Part shown: piece after piece, positions 17,738 through 24,765 of the stretch
How the letters are laid out: each line of letters opens with the position of its first letter
Numbering within the stretch: position 1 is the first letter of the stretch
IMG/VR virus record: IMGVR_UViG_3300009601_000011
Span: 1-26,409 of that record
Reading direction: 5' to 3' (one strand)
Length of the DNA: 26,409 nt
DNA from: a virus
Notes under the pieces: model-generated
Database searches by the model: none
What the model was told of the DNA's origin: nothing
What the model saw: only the letters and a program-made list of their open reading frames with translations
Translations under genes and position numbers: made by a program

Positions 17738-18601
17738 CTAAGCTGATTCATCACAATCGATTTGCACAACCTTGGACTCTTCCATGCGGGTAGCACCAAC
17801 ACTCATACAATAATAAACTTGAGTCGCATAACCTTTGTCAGCTCTCTCATCTATTCTTGCACTTATGTCTTTACCCACACCAAGAGCCAAGCCATCTTCT
17901 GCCCATGCAAAGCATGAACGGATGTTGGAAGCAACCGATAGTCTGTTTGTTACAATGAATTTAAAACCCATAAAAGTGTCTACGTCACCTTGAACTAGAG
18001 CTTTAACTGTGTTGAAGTCAGAGCTTGTTACTGAAGTAGTACCAAGTAAGGCTTCAATTTGGTTTGGACCAACAGAAATATAACGAGGTATTGATGGGTC
18101 AACGTCAGCTAAATCTAAAATCTTCTTAGCTTCGATTAACTTAGCAATACTCATATCTGCACTACCATGAACAATCTTTTGTGCTGATGGAAGAGTAGTT
18201 GAAGTTGAGCCAGTTTCGCCTGTATATGACGTTCCAAGTGCCGCAGTAATAAGCACATCATCCATTGCTCTACCCATTGCAGAGGCAGAAGCCATTGCAT
18301 AAGCAGATGTAGGATCGATTAACATTCTTACTTTGTCTTGATCGTCAATTAAGTCAGCGTATTCATAGTCAGCTAAACTCACCCTTCTTCTTGCGTGAGG
18401 TGTGTCTATCTGTGGCGTGTCTGCATGTCGACTGGTACGCAATTGTGCTGTAGCAGAACCGACTTGGTCGAAAAAAGCATTTTTACCTACAATATTTTCT
18501 ACACGAACTGCATCTCTAAGACGGCTTCCCATCTGTTGAGAAAGCATCTGCACGTTTGCAGAATACTGTTGGACAAATGCTGTGGTTACTGAAGTTGACA
18601 T
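17738..18601 (-). CDS. Major capsid protein
   Basis: The 287-residue product has the pattern of short HK97-fold capsid proteins of marine podoviruses: N-terminal AFVQQYSANVQMLSQQMGS, then QLRTSRHADTPQIDTPHARR, then DYEYADLIDDQDKVRMLIDP, a long helix with YAMASASAMGRAMDDVLITAAL, and a beta-rich C-terminus (GFKFIVTNRLSV). It lies downstream of the scaffold gene, where a capsid gene is expected. AGGAG lies eight bases before the ATG at 18601, in a 46-base gap. Many copies assemble around the scaffold into the procapsid. The short length without an N-terminal delta domain fits use of a separate scaffold. Confidence 0.85.
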   Translation of the reverse strand: MSTSVTTAFVQQYSANVQMLSQQMGSRLRDAVRVENIVGKNAFFDQVGSATAQLRTSRHADTPQIDTPHARRRVSLADYEYADLIDDQDKVRMLIDPTSAYAMASASAMGRAMDDVLITAALGTSYTGETGSTSTTLPSAQKIVHGSADMSIAKLIEAKKILDLADVDPSIPRYISVGPNQIEALLGTTSVTSSDFNTVKALVQGDVDTFMGFKFIVTNRLSVASNIRSCFAWAEDGLALGVGKDISARIDERADKGYATQVYYCMSVGATRMEESKVVQIDCDESA

Positions 18602-18647
18602 TTAAGTCTCCTAAATAAAAGTTACATTTGATATTATTTACAGCGTG

Positions 18648-18866
18648 CTACCCTTTACGGACACTCCTAGCGTTTTTAGTTTGCCTCAAACTATCGTCTA
18701 TCCGATTGTCTGCAAGACTCGTTTCCAAGCTATCTCGCATAATCCATTCAAAATATATATCAGCAAGTTTGTCTGGATGCAACATATCTCTTTGCGTTCC
18801 AAATTCTACTGCAAGTTTTATACACTCTAAACGAAGCTCTTGTTGTGGGGTTAATTCATTATCCAT
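18648..18866 (-). CDS. Small protein between scaffold and capsid genes
   Basis: This 72-residue acidic, helical protein begins MDNELTPQQELRLECIKLAVEFG and contains a DIYFEWIMRDS segment. Its start overlaps the last eight bases of the scaffold gene and its AGGT site lies in that gene, so it is translationally coupled. A helical N-terminus followed by a basic tail (TKNARSVRKG) is compatible with a minor head-assembly factor. I recognise no family. Compact packing between two essential head genes supports it being expressed. Confidence 0.65.
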   Translation of the reverse strand: MDNELTPQQELRLECIKLAVEFGTQRDMLHPDKLADIYFEWIMRDSLETSLADNRIDDSLRQTKNARSVRKG

Positions 18867-19704
18867 GAACCTGACCCATTAATTCCTGCATACGATTTAC
18901 AGCACGCTCTCTTCCTATAGGGTCTCGTTTGTTCCAATAGGCGTGCGATTTATCGTTCATTACAGTGTCAATTTCTTGTTGTGCCATAGCTGGTGTAAAG
19001 GCTCTGTTACTGGCGTTATCAGAAACAGTGTCTTCACTTGTGACTGTTGATTTAAAATCACCCATAGCGGCAAAAGCCTTAATAAAAGCAGGATGATTAC
19101 CTATAAGTGTGCCGTCATCTAGCTTCATTTGTAGTAAATCAGTTCCGCCAAACTGGTCAACAATGTCTTTTGCAGCCGTTACCTTTGACTCAAAAGCGTT
19201 TCCCCACTCTTTTTGTAGTTCTAATGTTGTTTGCTCAGCTTGTTTTTCGGACTTGGCATGTAATCCTTCAGTTGCTTGTTCCACTGAGCTTTTGTAATAG
19301 TCCAAAACACCCTGTGCTTGTTGAGGGCTTAGCCTTAGACTATGTGCTACATCAGCGTATTTCTCTGCTACTTCTTCCGTAACAAAGGTTCCGTCTATTG
19401 GAAACTCATAACCCTGCGGGGTTTCTGGTCTTCCTAACTTACTATAAATATTATCCAAATCCTCTTCTGTAGGGTTTACAGGTAATGGGATTTTATCACT
19501 TCCTATTAATCTTTGTGCGTTTACATAAGACCTTGCTAGATTACCCACATCTTTTATTGGTGATAGACTTGGGTGCTCTCTTAGTTCTTCTGGTATCATT
19601 TCCATGAAACTGTTACCAGACCCACCTTGTGCAACTTGTGCTGGGGTTTCCAACAACGAAGTTTGTACTGGTTCGGCTACCTGTTCAGCAACTTGCTCTG
19701 ACAT
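18859..19704 (-). CDS. Capsid assembly scaffolding protein
   Basis: This 281-residue protein resembles the T7 gp9-type scaffold of podoviruses. It has an acidic disordered N-terminus, a PEELREHPSLSPIKDVGNLARSYVNAQ block (within about 37-62), IPLPVNPTEEDLDNIYSKLG (about 72-91), a long central helix with ATEGLHAKSEKQAEQTTLEL, and a basic C-terminus (RERAVNRMQELM) that would touch the capsid protein. Position between connector and capsid agrees. AGGAG precedes the ATG at 19704. It guides procapsid assembly and leaves before packaging. Confidence 0.85.
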   Translation of the reverse strand: MSEQVAEQVAEPVQTSLLETPAQVAQGGSGNSFMEMIPEELREHPSLSPIKDVGNLARSYVNAQRLIGSDKIPLPVNPTEEDLDNIYSKLGRPETPQGYEFPIDGTFVTEEVAEKYADVAHSLRLSPQQAQGVLDYYKSSVEQATEGLHAKSEKQAEQTTLELQKEWGNAFESKVTAAKDIVDQFGGTDLLQMKLDDGTLIGNHPAFIKAFAAMGDFKSTVTSEDTVSDNASNRAFTPAMAQQEIDTVMNDKSHAYWNKRDPIGRERAVNRMQELMGQVHG

Positions 19705-19706
19705 AT

Positions 19707-19910
19707 TTACTCCTCTTTCATCATGTTATAAATGTGTAGTATGACTGCTCTTTTACCTTCTTCAAAGGCTGTAGCATTAGCATCTCCAGCTACATAACTT
19801 GAAGCTCGCCAATTGCAGCGTACCTCCAAATCATTTAACACCTGTTTACCAGCGTTGTCAGCAAACGTGTCTTTATACATTCTCTTTAATTGTGCTATTT
19901 GCTCACTCAT
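19707..19910 (-). CDS. Bbp19-like small phage protein
   Basis: This 67-residue protein has the pattern of Bbp19-type phage proteins (YKDTFADNAGKQVLNDLEVRC, then an aromatic/Ser segment, then ATAFEEGKRAVILHIYNM). Such proteins are commonly encoded beside portal genes in podoviruses; their function is not established. The start overlaps the end of the connector gene by eight bases, with AGGT just upstream in that gene, so the two are probably co-translated. The scaffold gene follows two bases after its stop. Confidence 0.75.
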   Translation of the reverse strand: MSEQIAQLKRMYKDTFADNAGKQVLNDLEVRCNWRASSYVAGDANATAFEEGKRAVILHIYNMMKEE

Positions 19911-21495
19911 TTGAACCTGCCATTTGTGCAGCCTGTGCTACTTGATTAGCAGTGGTAACATCTTCTCTGCCTTTTTCTCTTTCCATTTGCTCTTGTTGCA
20001 TTGCGGCACGTTGCTCTCTTTCTTCATCAACTGCGGATTGTGATTTAAGAACGATTTTTGGAACGCCTAACGCTTCAGTTAAGTAAGTAACCAATCCATC
20101 TGGATCAATATGATCTTTAACTGGTAAGGATTCCGACAACGGCATTAATATTTCTAACGCTCTCATTACGCCATTAACTGAACTAGACTTTTGTGCTCTA
20201 GCTAAAGGAGATACATATTCAATATCAACATCCACACCTTGTAAAATTTCTGGTGGCTGTGCAAGCATATCCGCACGAAGCATTAACGCAAAAGCTCTAT
20301 CAATCAAAGGTCTAAGCATTTCATTCATTAATCGACCAAGGACAGGACCAATAACTCTCATTCTCTCTTCTTGCCTTTGTATAACTTCAGTGGCTGTCAT
20401 ATTAGGGGTGCTTCCACTTAAAAGCTGGTCAACGTAAAACGCACTTCTTATCGCAGTTCTTCGTTGCTCTTCCATGTTTAATCCAATAGGTATATTAGCA
20501 CCCGTCTGTAATGGCACTATTGTATCTCTTGAACCTGATCTATAAAAATTAAGACCTCCAGGCTGGGTTCTTATGGGGAGAAGGAATCCATCATCAGGAA
20601 CTAATAGGGGAGGATCTATCATTTTCTGAGCCGCTTGTATGATTGTTTTTGACATAAGATTTAACATCTTAACATCAGGCAATGCAATCATGGCTGGAGA
20701 TCGACCCATCACTTCTCCTGTTGCCTTTAAGAAGCGAGGAACAACGTAAGGTAATTCTTGGAATCCGCTTTCGGCTAATACCATTTTCGTTTCCATGCAG
20801 ATATACATAGAAGAGTACGGCATATTCTTATTATCTTTTTTTGTAGGGTCTCTGTCTTTCCTCGGCATAACTGCGTGGAGGATTTCGACATTCTGGTCGG
20901 GCTTTTTCTCATGTGTTCGCTGTATAAATGTACCCACATTTTCTATTCCAAACCTTTGCACGGCTTGTCGTGCTGTCATTTCATACTTTCTAAAGACAGT
21001 ATCAACGATGCCATATTGATCTTCAGTTACATAAAACTCAGATATATGCCTTGTGCTAAAGCGTAATGTTTTTTCATCCATTTCAGCAAACATGCACCCA
21101 GTACCAAACACAACTAAGTCAACGTACATCTCATGCACTTCAGTTTCAAAGTTAGACATCGTAAACGCTCTCATCATTCGCTGGGAACTATCTTCTAACC
21201 ATCGCTGCACTTCTTCATCTCGGCTTAACTCAGCGTTTTTCATTGTTAGATGGAACCAAGGCGTAGCACCAGATGTAAGCATACCATGCAAAGACGATGA
21301 TAATAAATCAACGGATTGTAGAGCCGTGCCATCAAAGATAACTTCCATTCTTTTTGAGCCACGACTTCGCTTTTTAACAATGTCAGCTTTTCTTGGAAGC
21401 ATATAATCCGCTAATTCTTGGTAATGATTATTCCAGTTATCTCGTTGACCTTCAACGTGCTGAAACCTAGCAATTATATCTTGTACGTCTTTCAT
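19903..21495 (-). CDS. Head-to-tail connector (portal) protein
   Basis: The 530-residue product matches T7-type head-tail connector proteins, which form the dodecameric portal ring. Family-typical segments include RDNWNNHYQELADYMLPRKAD (near residues 18-38), DGTALQSVDLLSSSLHGMLT (near 55-74), PWFHLTMKNAEL (near 79-90), GTGCMFAE (near 131), and a clip/stem region with MTATEVIQRQEERMRVIGPV (near 362-381). The C-terminus is a Gln/Glu/Ala-rich tail. AGGA lies nine bases before the ATG at 21495. It follows the terminase module and precedes the scaffold, as in related phages. Length is normal. Confidence 0.92.
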   Translation of the reverse strand: MKDVQDIIARFQHVEGQRDNWNNHYQELADYMLPRKADIVKKRSRGSKRMEVIFDGTALQSVDLLSSSLHGMLTSGATPWFHLTMKNAELSRDEEVQRWLEDSSQRMMRAFTMSNFETEVHEMYVDLVVFGTGCMFAEMDEKTLRFSTRHISEFYVTEDQYGIVDTVFRKYEMTARQAVQRFGIENVGTFIQRTHEKKPDQNVEILHAVMPRKDRDPTKKDNKNMPYSSMYICMETKMVLAESGFQELPYVVPRFLKATGEVMGRSPAMIALPDVKMLNLMSKTIIQAAQKMIDPPLLVPDDGFLLPIRTQPGGLNFYRSGSRDTIVPLQTGANIPIGLNMEEQRRTAIRSAFYVDQLLSGSTPNMTATEVIQRQEERMRVIGPVLGRLMNEMLRPLIDRAFALMLRADMLAQPPEILQGVDVDIEYVSPLARAQKSSSVNGVMRALEILMPLSESLPVKDHIDPDGLVTYLTEALGVPKIVLKSQSAVDEEREQRAAMQQEQMEREKGREDVTTANQVAQAAQMAGSNE

Positions 21496-21499
21496 AGCT

Positions 21500-21721
21500 T
21501 TATCCTAACAAAGTTGGTGTGCCACCTGTGCCACTCATACTGGTAGACGTTTCGCCCAATCCTCCAGCAACTATCGTACTGCCACGACCTCTACGTTTTT
21601 TTCTTTCTTTTGTTTCAGCTTCAGCAGATAAAGCCGCAGCTTTTTCATAATCAACCTTATCTGGCTCTTCTGGCGGAGGCGGTGGTGGTGGTGCGTAAAC
21701 TTTAGGTGAAAGAAATGACAT
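21500..21721 (-). CDS. Small proline-rich protein
   Basis: This 73-residue disordered protein has seven consecutive prolines at residues 11-17, then an acidic stretch, a basic KERKKRRGRGST cluster, and a Gly/Ser/Thr tail. AGGAG lies about eight bases before the ATG at 21721. Its tail (GSTIVAGGLGETS) resembles that of the gene just upstream (GGTIMEGYGVTT), so the two may share a binding partner. A run of prolines so near the start should make translation depend on elongation factor P. The function is unknown; position beside the connector suggests a minor virion or assembly role. Confidence 0.65.
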   Translation of the reverse strand: MSFLSPKVYAPPPPPPPEEPDKVDYEKAAALSAEAETKERKKRRGRGSTIVAGGLGETSTSMSGTGGTPTLLG

Positions 21722-21730
21722 GATAATCTC

Positions 21731-22066
21731 CTATGTGCTTATTGATCTTTTTGATGGAGGTCTAGTTGTTACGCCATAGCCTTCCATAATTGTGCCACCT
21801 TGACCAGATCGTTTGCCTCTTGTGGCATACCTGGTTGTTATCGTAGGACTTTCATCTTCAACTATTTCTGGAGTTACCTCTGGCATTACCTCTGGGGTAT
21901 CGATCCTGTCGTACTTATCCATACCCGTTATCGTATCAACGGCTTCCCTAATGACTTTCTTTCCAGGCTTTTCAATTGTCTCTTCAAAAACTTCGCCACC
22001 TACTTTAACAACGCCTTTCCCAACTTTGGAAACGGATTTCACTATTTTTTTTGGTGCACCGCCCAT
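21731..22066 (-). CDS. Small Lys/Val-rich protein, tail shared with neighbour
   Basis: This 111-residue protein has a Lys/Val/Gly-rich N-terminus (MGGAPKKIVKSVSKVGKGVV), an acidic Pro/Glu segment (PEVMPEVTPEIVEDE), and a basic Gly/Arg tail containing GQGGTIMEGYG. It looks largely disordered. GGAG lies eight to nine bases before the ATG at 22066, directly after the acyltransferase-like gene. The N-terminal lysines are noteworthy next to a putative lysine acyltransferase, but modification is speculation. No family is recognised. Confidence 0.65.
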   Translation of the reverse strand: MGGAPKKIVKSVSKVGKGVVKVGGEVFEETIEKPGKKVIREAVDTITGMDKYDRIDTPEVMPEVTPEIVEDESPTITTRYATRGKRSGQGGTIMEGYGVTTRPPSKRSIST

Positions 22067-22067
22067 A

Positions 22068-22475
22068 TTAAGCTCCTCTTACTAAATGCCATCCTAGTTT
22101 TCCACTCTCAGGTCTATACCAAAACGCTTTTCTATAGCCACTACGCATAAACATTTTCTTCAAAACAAGAAAGCCCATTCTTGTATAACCTTTTTCTGCA
22201 ATAAAGTCCACTATCCAAACATCCTTGCCATCACCCTTATATCCCTTAATAGGAAAGTTACCGCTTTCAACGTAGTTGTCAACCTGTTTATCGGTCGGAA
22301 ATCCCCATGTAGCGAGAACCAATGGGATCATATCGGCATCTCTAATGATTTTATACTGCCTAATACCTAGTGGCTCTTCAATACATCTTGTGATTTCTTC
22401 TTTACCCCAATCTTTATGATGGTCACTTCTCTTTAGTAATTCTAAAGCATCGTGGTAATCATGGGCGTACATCAT
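22068..22475 (-). CDS. HlyC/RtxC-like protein lysine acyltransferase homologue
   Basis: The 135-residue product aligns with most of the toxin-activating acyltransferase family, which moves a fatty acyl group from acyl-ACP to an internal lysine of RTX protoxins. The motif SDHHKDW (residues 17-23) matches SPLHRNW of E. coli HlyC, so His20 lines up with catalytic His23. QYKIIRDADMIPLVLATWGF (40-59) matches the next strands. DVWIVDFIAEKG (85-96) matches KWFIDWIAPFG, so Asp90 lines up with essential Asp92. It is shorter than HlyC (about 170 residues), lacking the C-terminal helix. The start overlaps the terminase stop as ATGA. No RTX toxin is visible, so its substrate would be a phage or host protein. 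I judge homology likely, activity uncertain. Confidence 0.8.
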   Translation of the reverse strand: MMYAHDYHDALELLKRSDHHKDWGKEEITRCIEEPLGIRQYKIIRDADMIPLVLATWGFPTDKQVDNYVESGNFPIKGYKGDGKDVWIVDFIAEKGYTRMGFLVLKKMFMRSGYRKAFWYRPESGKLGWHLVRGA

Positions 22476-23758
22476 AAAGCAAACAGGTCATACTCGCTAA
22501 CGGCAGTTTCTTGTGGTGCTTTTGCCATAACAGTACGATTTTCCAACCCAATTGCTAAATACCTAAACGCATCGGCACTATGACTCGTAAAGTCATGCCT
22601 CGGCTGATCTCGAAACATTCGTTTCCGATCATCCCACTCTTGTCTATATTGCCTTAACATTTCAAGTCCAGTTGCACAGTTATCCCTATCAAAATAACAC
22701 TTTGGTATTAGCATCCGTGCCGCATTTATACCATCGGCTATCTTCATGCGGGGTATAACCCGAAAGCGAATGCCCAAACCAAATGCCGTTTCTAGTCTGG
22801 ATTTGCCTGTACCCAATTCACGAACCTCGATATCATGCGGAGCAATATGATCTCCCCAGTGATAATCTTTTTGCCTAAGGACTTCAGCGTAATGGTCCAA
22901 CCCAACACCGCTATTCTCATAATAATCGATAACATTAACCGCACCTCCCCTGTAAATCTGAGCAAACCAAATGGCTGTCGAATCATTTATTCCTAAATCC
23001 CAAGCTGTGTGAACTGGCAGTGATGGATCATAGGGAACTCTCGTAATCTTTCCCTTATCATCTAACGCAGCAAGAAGCTTTCCATAATACGCACCGATAA
23101 TAGCCGCCGTAAATGAACATTCATATTCCTGGTCATACTGCTCTGGCGTCATCTGAGACTTCGCAGCCTCTAATTCAGTAGCCTTTACCACCTCAGTATC
23201 ACTGGCTTTCGCAATCTTCCAGTACCATTGGTCGGAACCATCCTCGGTTTGCTCTTTCGCCTGTTGAAGTATATCAAAAAAATGGTTATGACCCGCTGGT
23301 GTACCTAAAAATATTGCCGCACCCTCTCTATCAGACAAGGCTGGTCTCACAACCTCCCCCCACACTCTAGGGTTTTGCATCCCATATTCATCAAACACAC
23401 ACAAATCTAAGTATATTCCACGCAGTGCATCAGGGTTCTCACCAGACAGCAACATAATCCTGCCATTATTGGGAAAGTCCGCTCTTAATTCAGTCTCGTT
23501 AAACGTAACTCCTGGTATAACACCAGCGTAATGCTTTACATAATCCCAACTAATCCTTTTAGCCTGGGTAAACGTGGGAGCAATTAACGCAACTCGTGGT
23601 CTGGGAAGTGGGCACGTTAACACATGTTTAATCATATGGTTCACTGCAAACACAGTCTTGCCAAAACGTCTGTGCATAACCAGCACATTCCAACGCTTCA
23701 ACTTCTCGTGCATCTCAGCTTGTAATTCTCGTGGCTTATAAGGTATCTTAACCTGCAT
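22472..23758 (-). CDS. terL: Terminase large subunit
   Basis: This is the packaging motor: an N-terminal ATPase and C-terminal nuclease. With the start at 23758, HRRFGKT at residues 29-35 is the Walker A motif, VFDE at 121-124 is Walker B, and FLGTPAG is the probable coupling motif. The nuclease domain begins near TAWDLGINDSTAIWF, with further acidic residues in HDIEVRELGTGKSRLE and DAFRYLAIGLE. The start at 23758 is chosen because GGGGGAG lies six bases before it; upstream in-frame GTG (23773) and ATG (23764) are less well placed. The product of 428 residues is slightly short for the family but complete. It overlaps the small-subunit gene by eleven bases. Confidence 0.93.
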   Translation of the reverse strand: MQVKIPYKPRELQAEMHEKLKRWNVLVMHRRFGKTVFAVNHMIKHVLTCPLPRPRVALIAPTFTQAKRISWDYVKHYAGVIPGVTFNETELRADFPNNGRIMLLSGENPDALRGIYLDLCVFDEYGMQNPRVWGEVVRPALSDREGAAIFLGTPAGHNHFFDILQQAKEQTEDGSDQWYWKIAKASDTEVVKATELEAAKSQMTPEQYDQEYECSFTAAIIGAYYGKLLAALDDKGKITRVPYDPSLPVHTAWDLGINDSTAIWFAQIYRGGAVNVIDYYENSGVGLDHYAEVLRQKDYHWGDHIAPHDIEVRELGTGKSRLETAFGLGIRFRVIPRMKIADGINAARMLIPKCYFDRDNCATGLEMLRQYRQEWDDRKRMFRDQPRHDFTSHSADAFRYLAIGLENRTVMAKAPQETAVSEYDLFAL

Positions 23759-24143
23759 CGTCATCTCCCCCACCAGTTTCCCATACTATTTTAAGTGCAC
23801 CATCCGTTATCTCCACGCCAGTCCTATTCTTCTGCTCACCAAATCGCTCTGGTAATATCTTCTGCACCTTCCATCTGACATGATGTCCATAATCTCTCAA
23901 AAGATTAGGGTCATAGCTCTTTCGACCATGCAAGGCATCGCCATACATATCCTCTAGCTCTTCTAAGGCTTTCTCAGCCGCTTGTCGTTGGGCTTGTTTA
24001 ACATCGCCATCTAATTCTTTATTCTCTCGCATGTGACGATATAAAGTGGCACGGCTGACCTTTGCCTTAACACAGGCTTTCACAAGGCTATGCCCGTCTG
24101 TTATTGATGCTATGATGTGCTGTTGTTTTGCTTTGCTAATCAT
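23748..24143 (-). CDS. terS: Terminase small subunit
   Basis: This 131-residue protein has an N-terminal helix-turn-helix (residues about 15-40: GHSLVKACVKAKVSRATLYRHMREN), then a helical oligomerisation region, and a C-terminal acidic Gly/Asp tail likely to contact the large subunit. It recognises phage DNA for packaging. It is the first gene of the leftward late operon. The best upstream purine match (AGGTAG) is about 17 bases away, further than usual, so translation may be weak or the RNA may fold. Confidence 0.85.
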   Translation of the reverse strand: MISKAKQQHIIASITDGHSLVKACVKAKVSRATLYRHMRENKELDGDVKQAQRQAAEKALEELEDMYGDALHGRKSYDPNLLRDYGHHVRWKVQKILPERFGEQKNRTGVEITDGALKIVWETGGGDDDAG

Positions 24144-24193
24144 GTGTGTTTGGAACTACCTATTAACATATATAAAGAAGTGCAGGTGCGATT

Positions 24194-24221
24194 GGGGTAT
24201 ATCCATTTTTTTTATAGCCCC
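24194..24221 (-). other. Stem-loop in the late-operon leader
   Basis: GGGGTATA at 24194-24201 can pair with TATA-G-CCCC at 24213-24221 (one bulged base) around an 11-base loop made mostly of T on the plus strand and A on the leftward RNA. It lies 50 bases upstream of the small-terminase start within the predicted leader. It could hide or expose the ribosome site, or be a binding site for a packaging protein. Stability is moderate. Confidence 0.35.
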
Positions 24222-24304
24222 CGTACCTTTTCTTTTTTCCTTGTTATTCTGTTTCTTTTCCCGCCTTGCTATCTTCTTTTATTCGCCTCTATTTTTTATT
24301 CTCT
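24218..24304. other. Strand-biased pyrimidine tract
   Basis: In these 87 bases 75 are C or T on the plus strand (about 86 per cent), with runs such as TCTTTTTTCC and TTTCTTTTCCC. The leftward leader RNA would therefore be purine-rich and little structured. No gene start is supported here. Confidence 0.7.
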
Positions 24305-24374
24305 ATAGTATAGACTAATAATATTTTTATATTGCTGTGTGCCTTGCCGCTGTGGAATGTCTCAACTATGTATG

Positions 24375-24395
24375 AATATTAACCTACTTAATCTG
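24375..24395. repeat. 21-base direct repeat, copy 1
   Basis: This is one of two identical 21-base copies (core TTAACCTACTTAATCTG), 73 bases apart. It lies downstream of the predicted leftward start point. The core has TTAA at both ends of a CCTAC centre. Probable protein-binding site (inference). Confidence 0.85.
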
Positions 24396-24424
24396 TATCT
24401 CTTTTATATACAAGCCAATAAACT

Positions 24425-24433
24425 ATTATAGCA
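24425..24433 (-). promoter_or_regulatory. Extended -10 box of the leftward late promoter
   Basis: On the minus strand these bases read TGCTATAAT, a perfect extended -10 element for the bacterial housekeeping sigma factor. No good -35 hexamer lies 16-18 bases upstream; instead the second copy of the direct repeat starts there. Extended -10 promoters need little -35 contact, or a phage activator may bind the repeat. Transcription would start near 24418, leaving a leader of about 275 bases before the small-terminase gene. Confidence 0.5.
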
Positions 24434-24447
24434 ATCAACACAACAGA

Positions 24448-24468
24448 AATATTAACCTACTTAATCTG
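24448..24468. repeat. 21-base direct repeat, copy 2
   Basis: Identical to copy 1 over 21 bases. It covers the place where the -35 hexamer of the leftward extended -10 promoter would be, so a protein bound here could activate or block that promoter. Confidence 0.85.
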
Positions 24469-24500
24469 CATTAATAAATCTAATTTGTTAACCCCTTGTT

Positions 24501-24557
24501 TTGTCAGGATATTTATTTGCATTTAATCATTGTATTATAACCATTGATGTATATACT
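24501..24557 (+). promoter_or_regulatory. Candidate rightward promoter(s) for the small-gene operon
   Basis: There are two candidates. TTGTCA (24501-24506) with TTTAAT (24522-24527) has five of six consensus matches in each box, but a short 15-base spacer. TTGTAT (24530-24535) with TATACT (24552-24557) has a 16-base spacer, a good -10 and a weak -35. The second -10 overlaps the small palindromes GTATATAC and GTATAC, which may be operator sequence. The first rightward gene starts at 24604, so either would give a short leader. Confidence 0.35.
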
Positions 24558-24574
24558 GTTGGTATACGTTAATT

Positions 24575-24603
24575 ACTAGCAACTAAGAAAAGGAGAGAAG
24601 ACC
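24575..24603 (+). promoter_or_regulatory. Leader with ACTAGCA box and Shine-Dalgarno, first rightward gene
   Basis: ACTAGCA (24575-24581) is followed by AAGGAG (24590-24595) and the ATG at 24604. A small stem (TATAC/GTATA, 24552-24566, five-base loop) lies just upstream. The same heptamer precedes the start of four later genes at 14-19 bases, making five occurrences. The stretch AAGACCATG at the start codon recurs before the gene at 25053. Confidence 0.7.
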
Positions 24604-24765
24604 ATGAAACAAAGTAGCATAATAAAAGACATTGAAAATAACTTATCTACAGATGCAATCGTTGATAAGTACCTTAACAGAAGATTAGATAATTATGATA
24701 ATATCTTAAAGGTTATTAAAGATTATAAATGGCAACAATGGAGAAGACACGGGAGGCGAGTGTAA
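24604..24765 (+). CDS. Small basic protein (53 aa), first rightward gene
   Basis: The ATG at 24604 has a good AAGGAG site. The 53-residue product begins MKQSSIIKDIENNLSTDAIV and ends in a strongly basic, Trp-containing tail (WQQWRRHGRRV). It is probably helical and could bind nucleic acid, but no family is recognised. The last codons include GGGAGG, which serves as the ribosome site of the next gene, and the stop shares a base with that gene's start (TAATG). Small basic proteins in first position are typical of early phage genes that act on the host; this is inference. Confidence 0.7.
   Translation: MKQSSIIKDIENNLSTDAIVDKYLNRRLDNYDNILKVIKDYKWQQWRRHGRRV

Larger units (their letters stand above)
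24144..24603. other. Divergent intergenic control region
   Basis: This 460-base gap separates the leftward late genes from the rightward small genes. It holds no convincing gene. Its contents are a pyrimidine-rich tract, a stem-loop with GGGG/CCCC arms, a 21-base direct repeat, a strong leftward -10 box, and rightward promoter candidates, each listed separately. It adjoins the small terminase gene, so a packaging or replication signal here is possible but not shown. Confidence 0.75.

Noticed and set aside
18628-18882. Plus-strand open frame opposite the small gene before the capsid gene
   Set aside because: Antisense to the well-placed 72-residue gene with its own ribosome site; no independent support.
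22792-22986. 64-codon minus-strand frame inside the large terminase gene
   Set aside because: Lies wholly within the nuclease domain coding region in another frame, with no start signal or known motif.
24160-24206. 16-codon reading frame in the late leader (ATG at 24206, minus strand)
   Set aside because: No Shine-Dalgarno at a useful distance and no recognisable peptide; too short to claim as a leader gene.
24729-24764. Upstream in-frame ATG extending the two-helix membrane protein by 12 residues
   Set aside because: No ribosome site before 24729, while GGGAGG sits eight bases before 24765 and the TAATG overlap favours that start.
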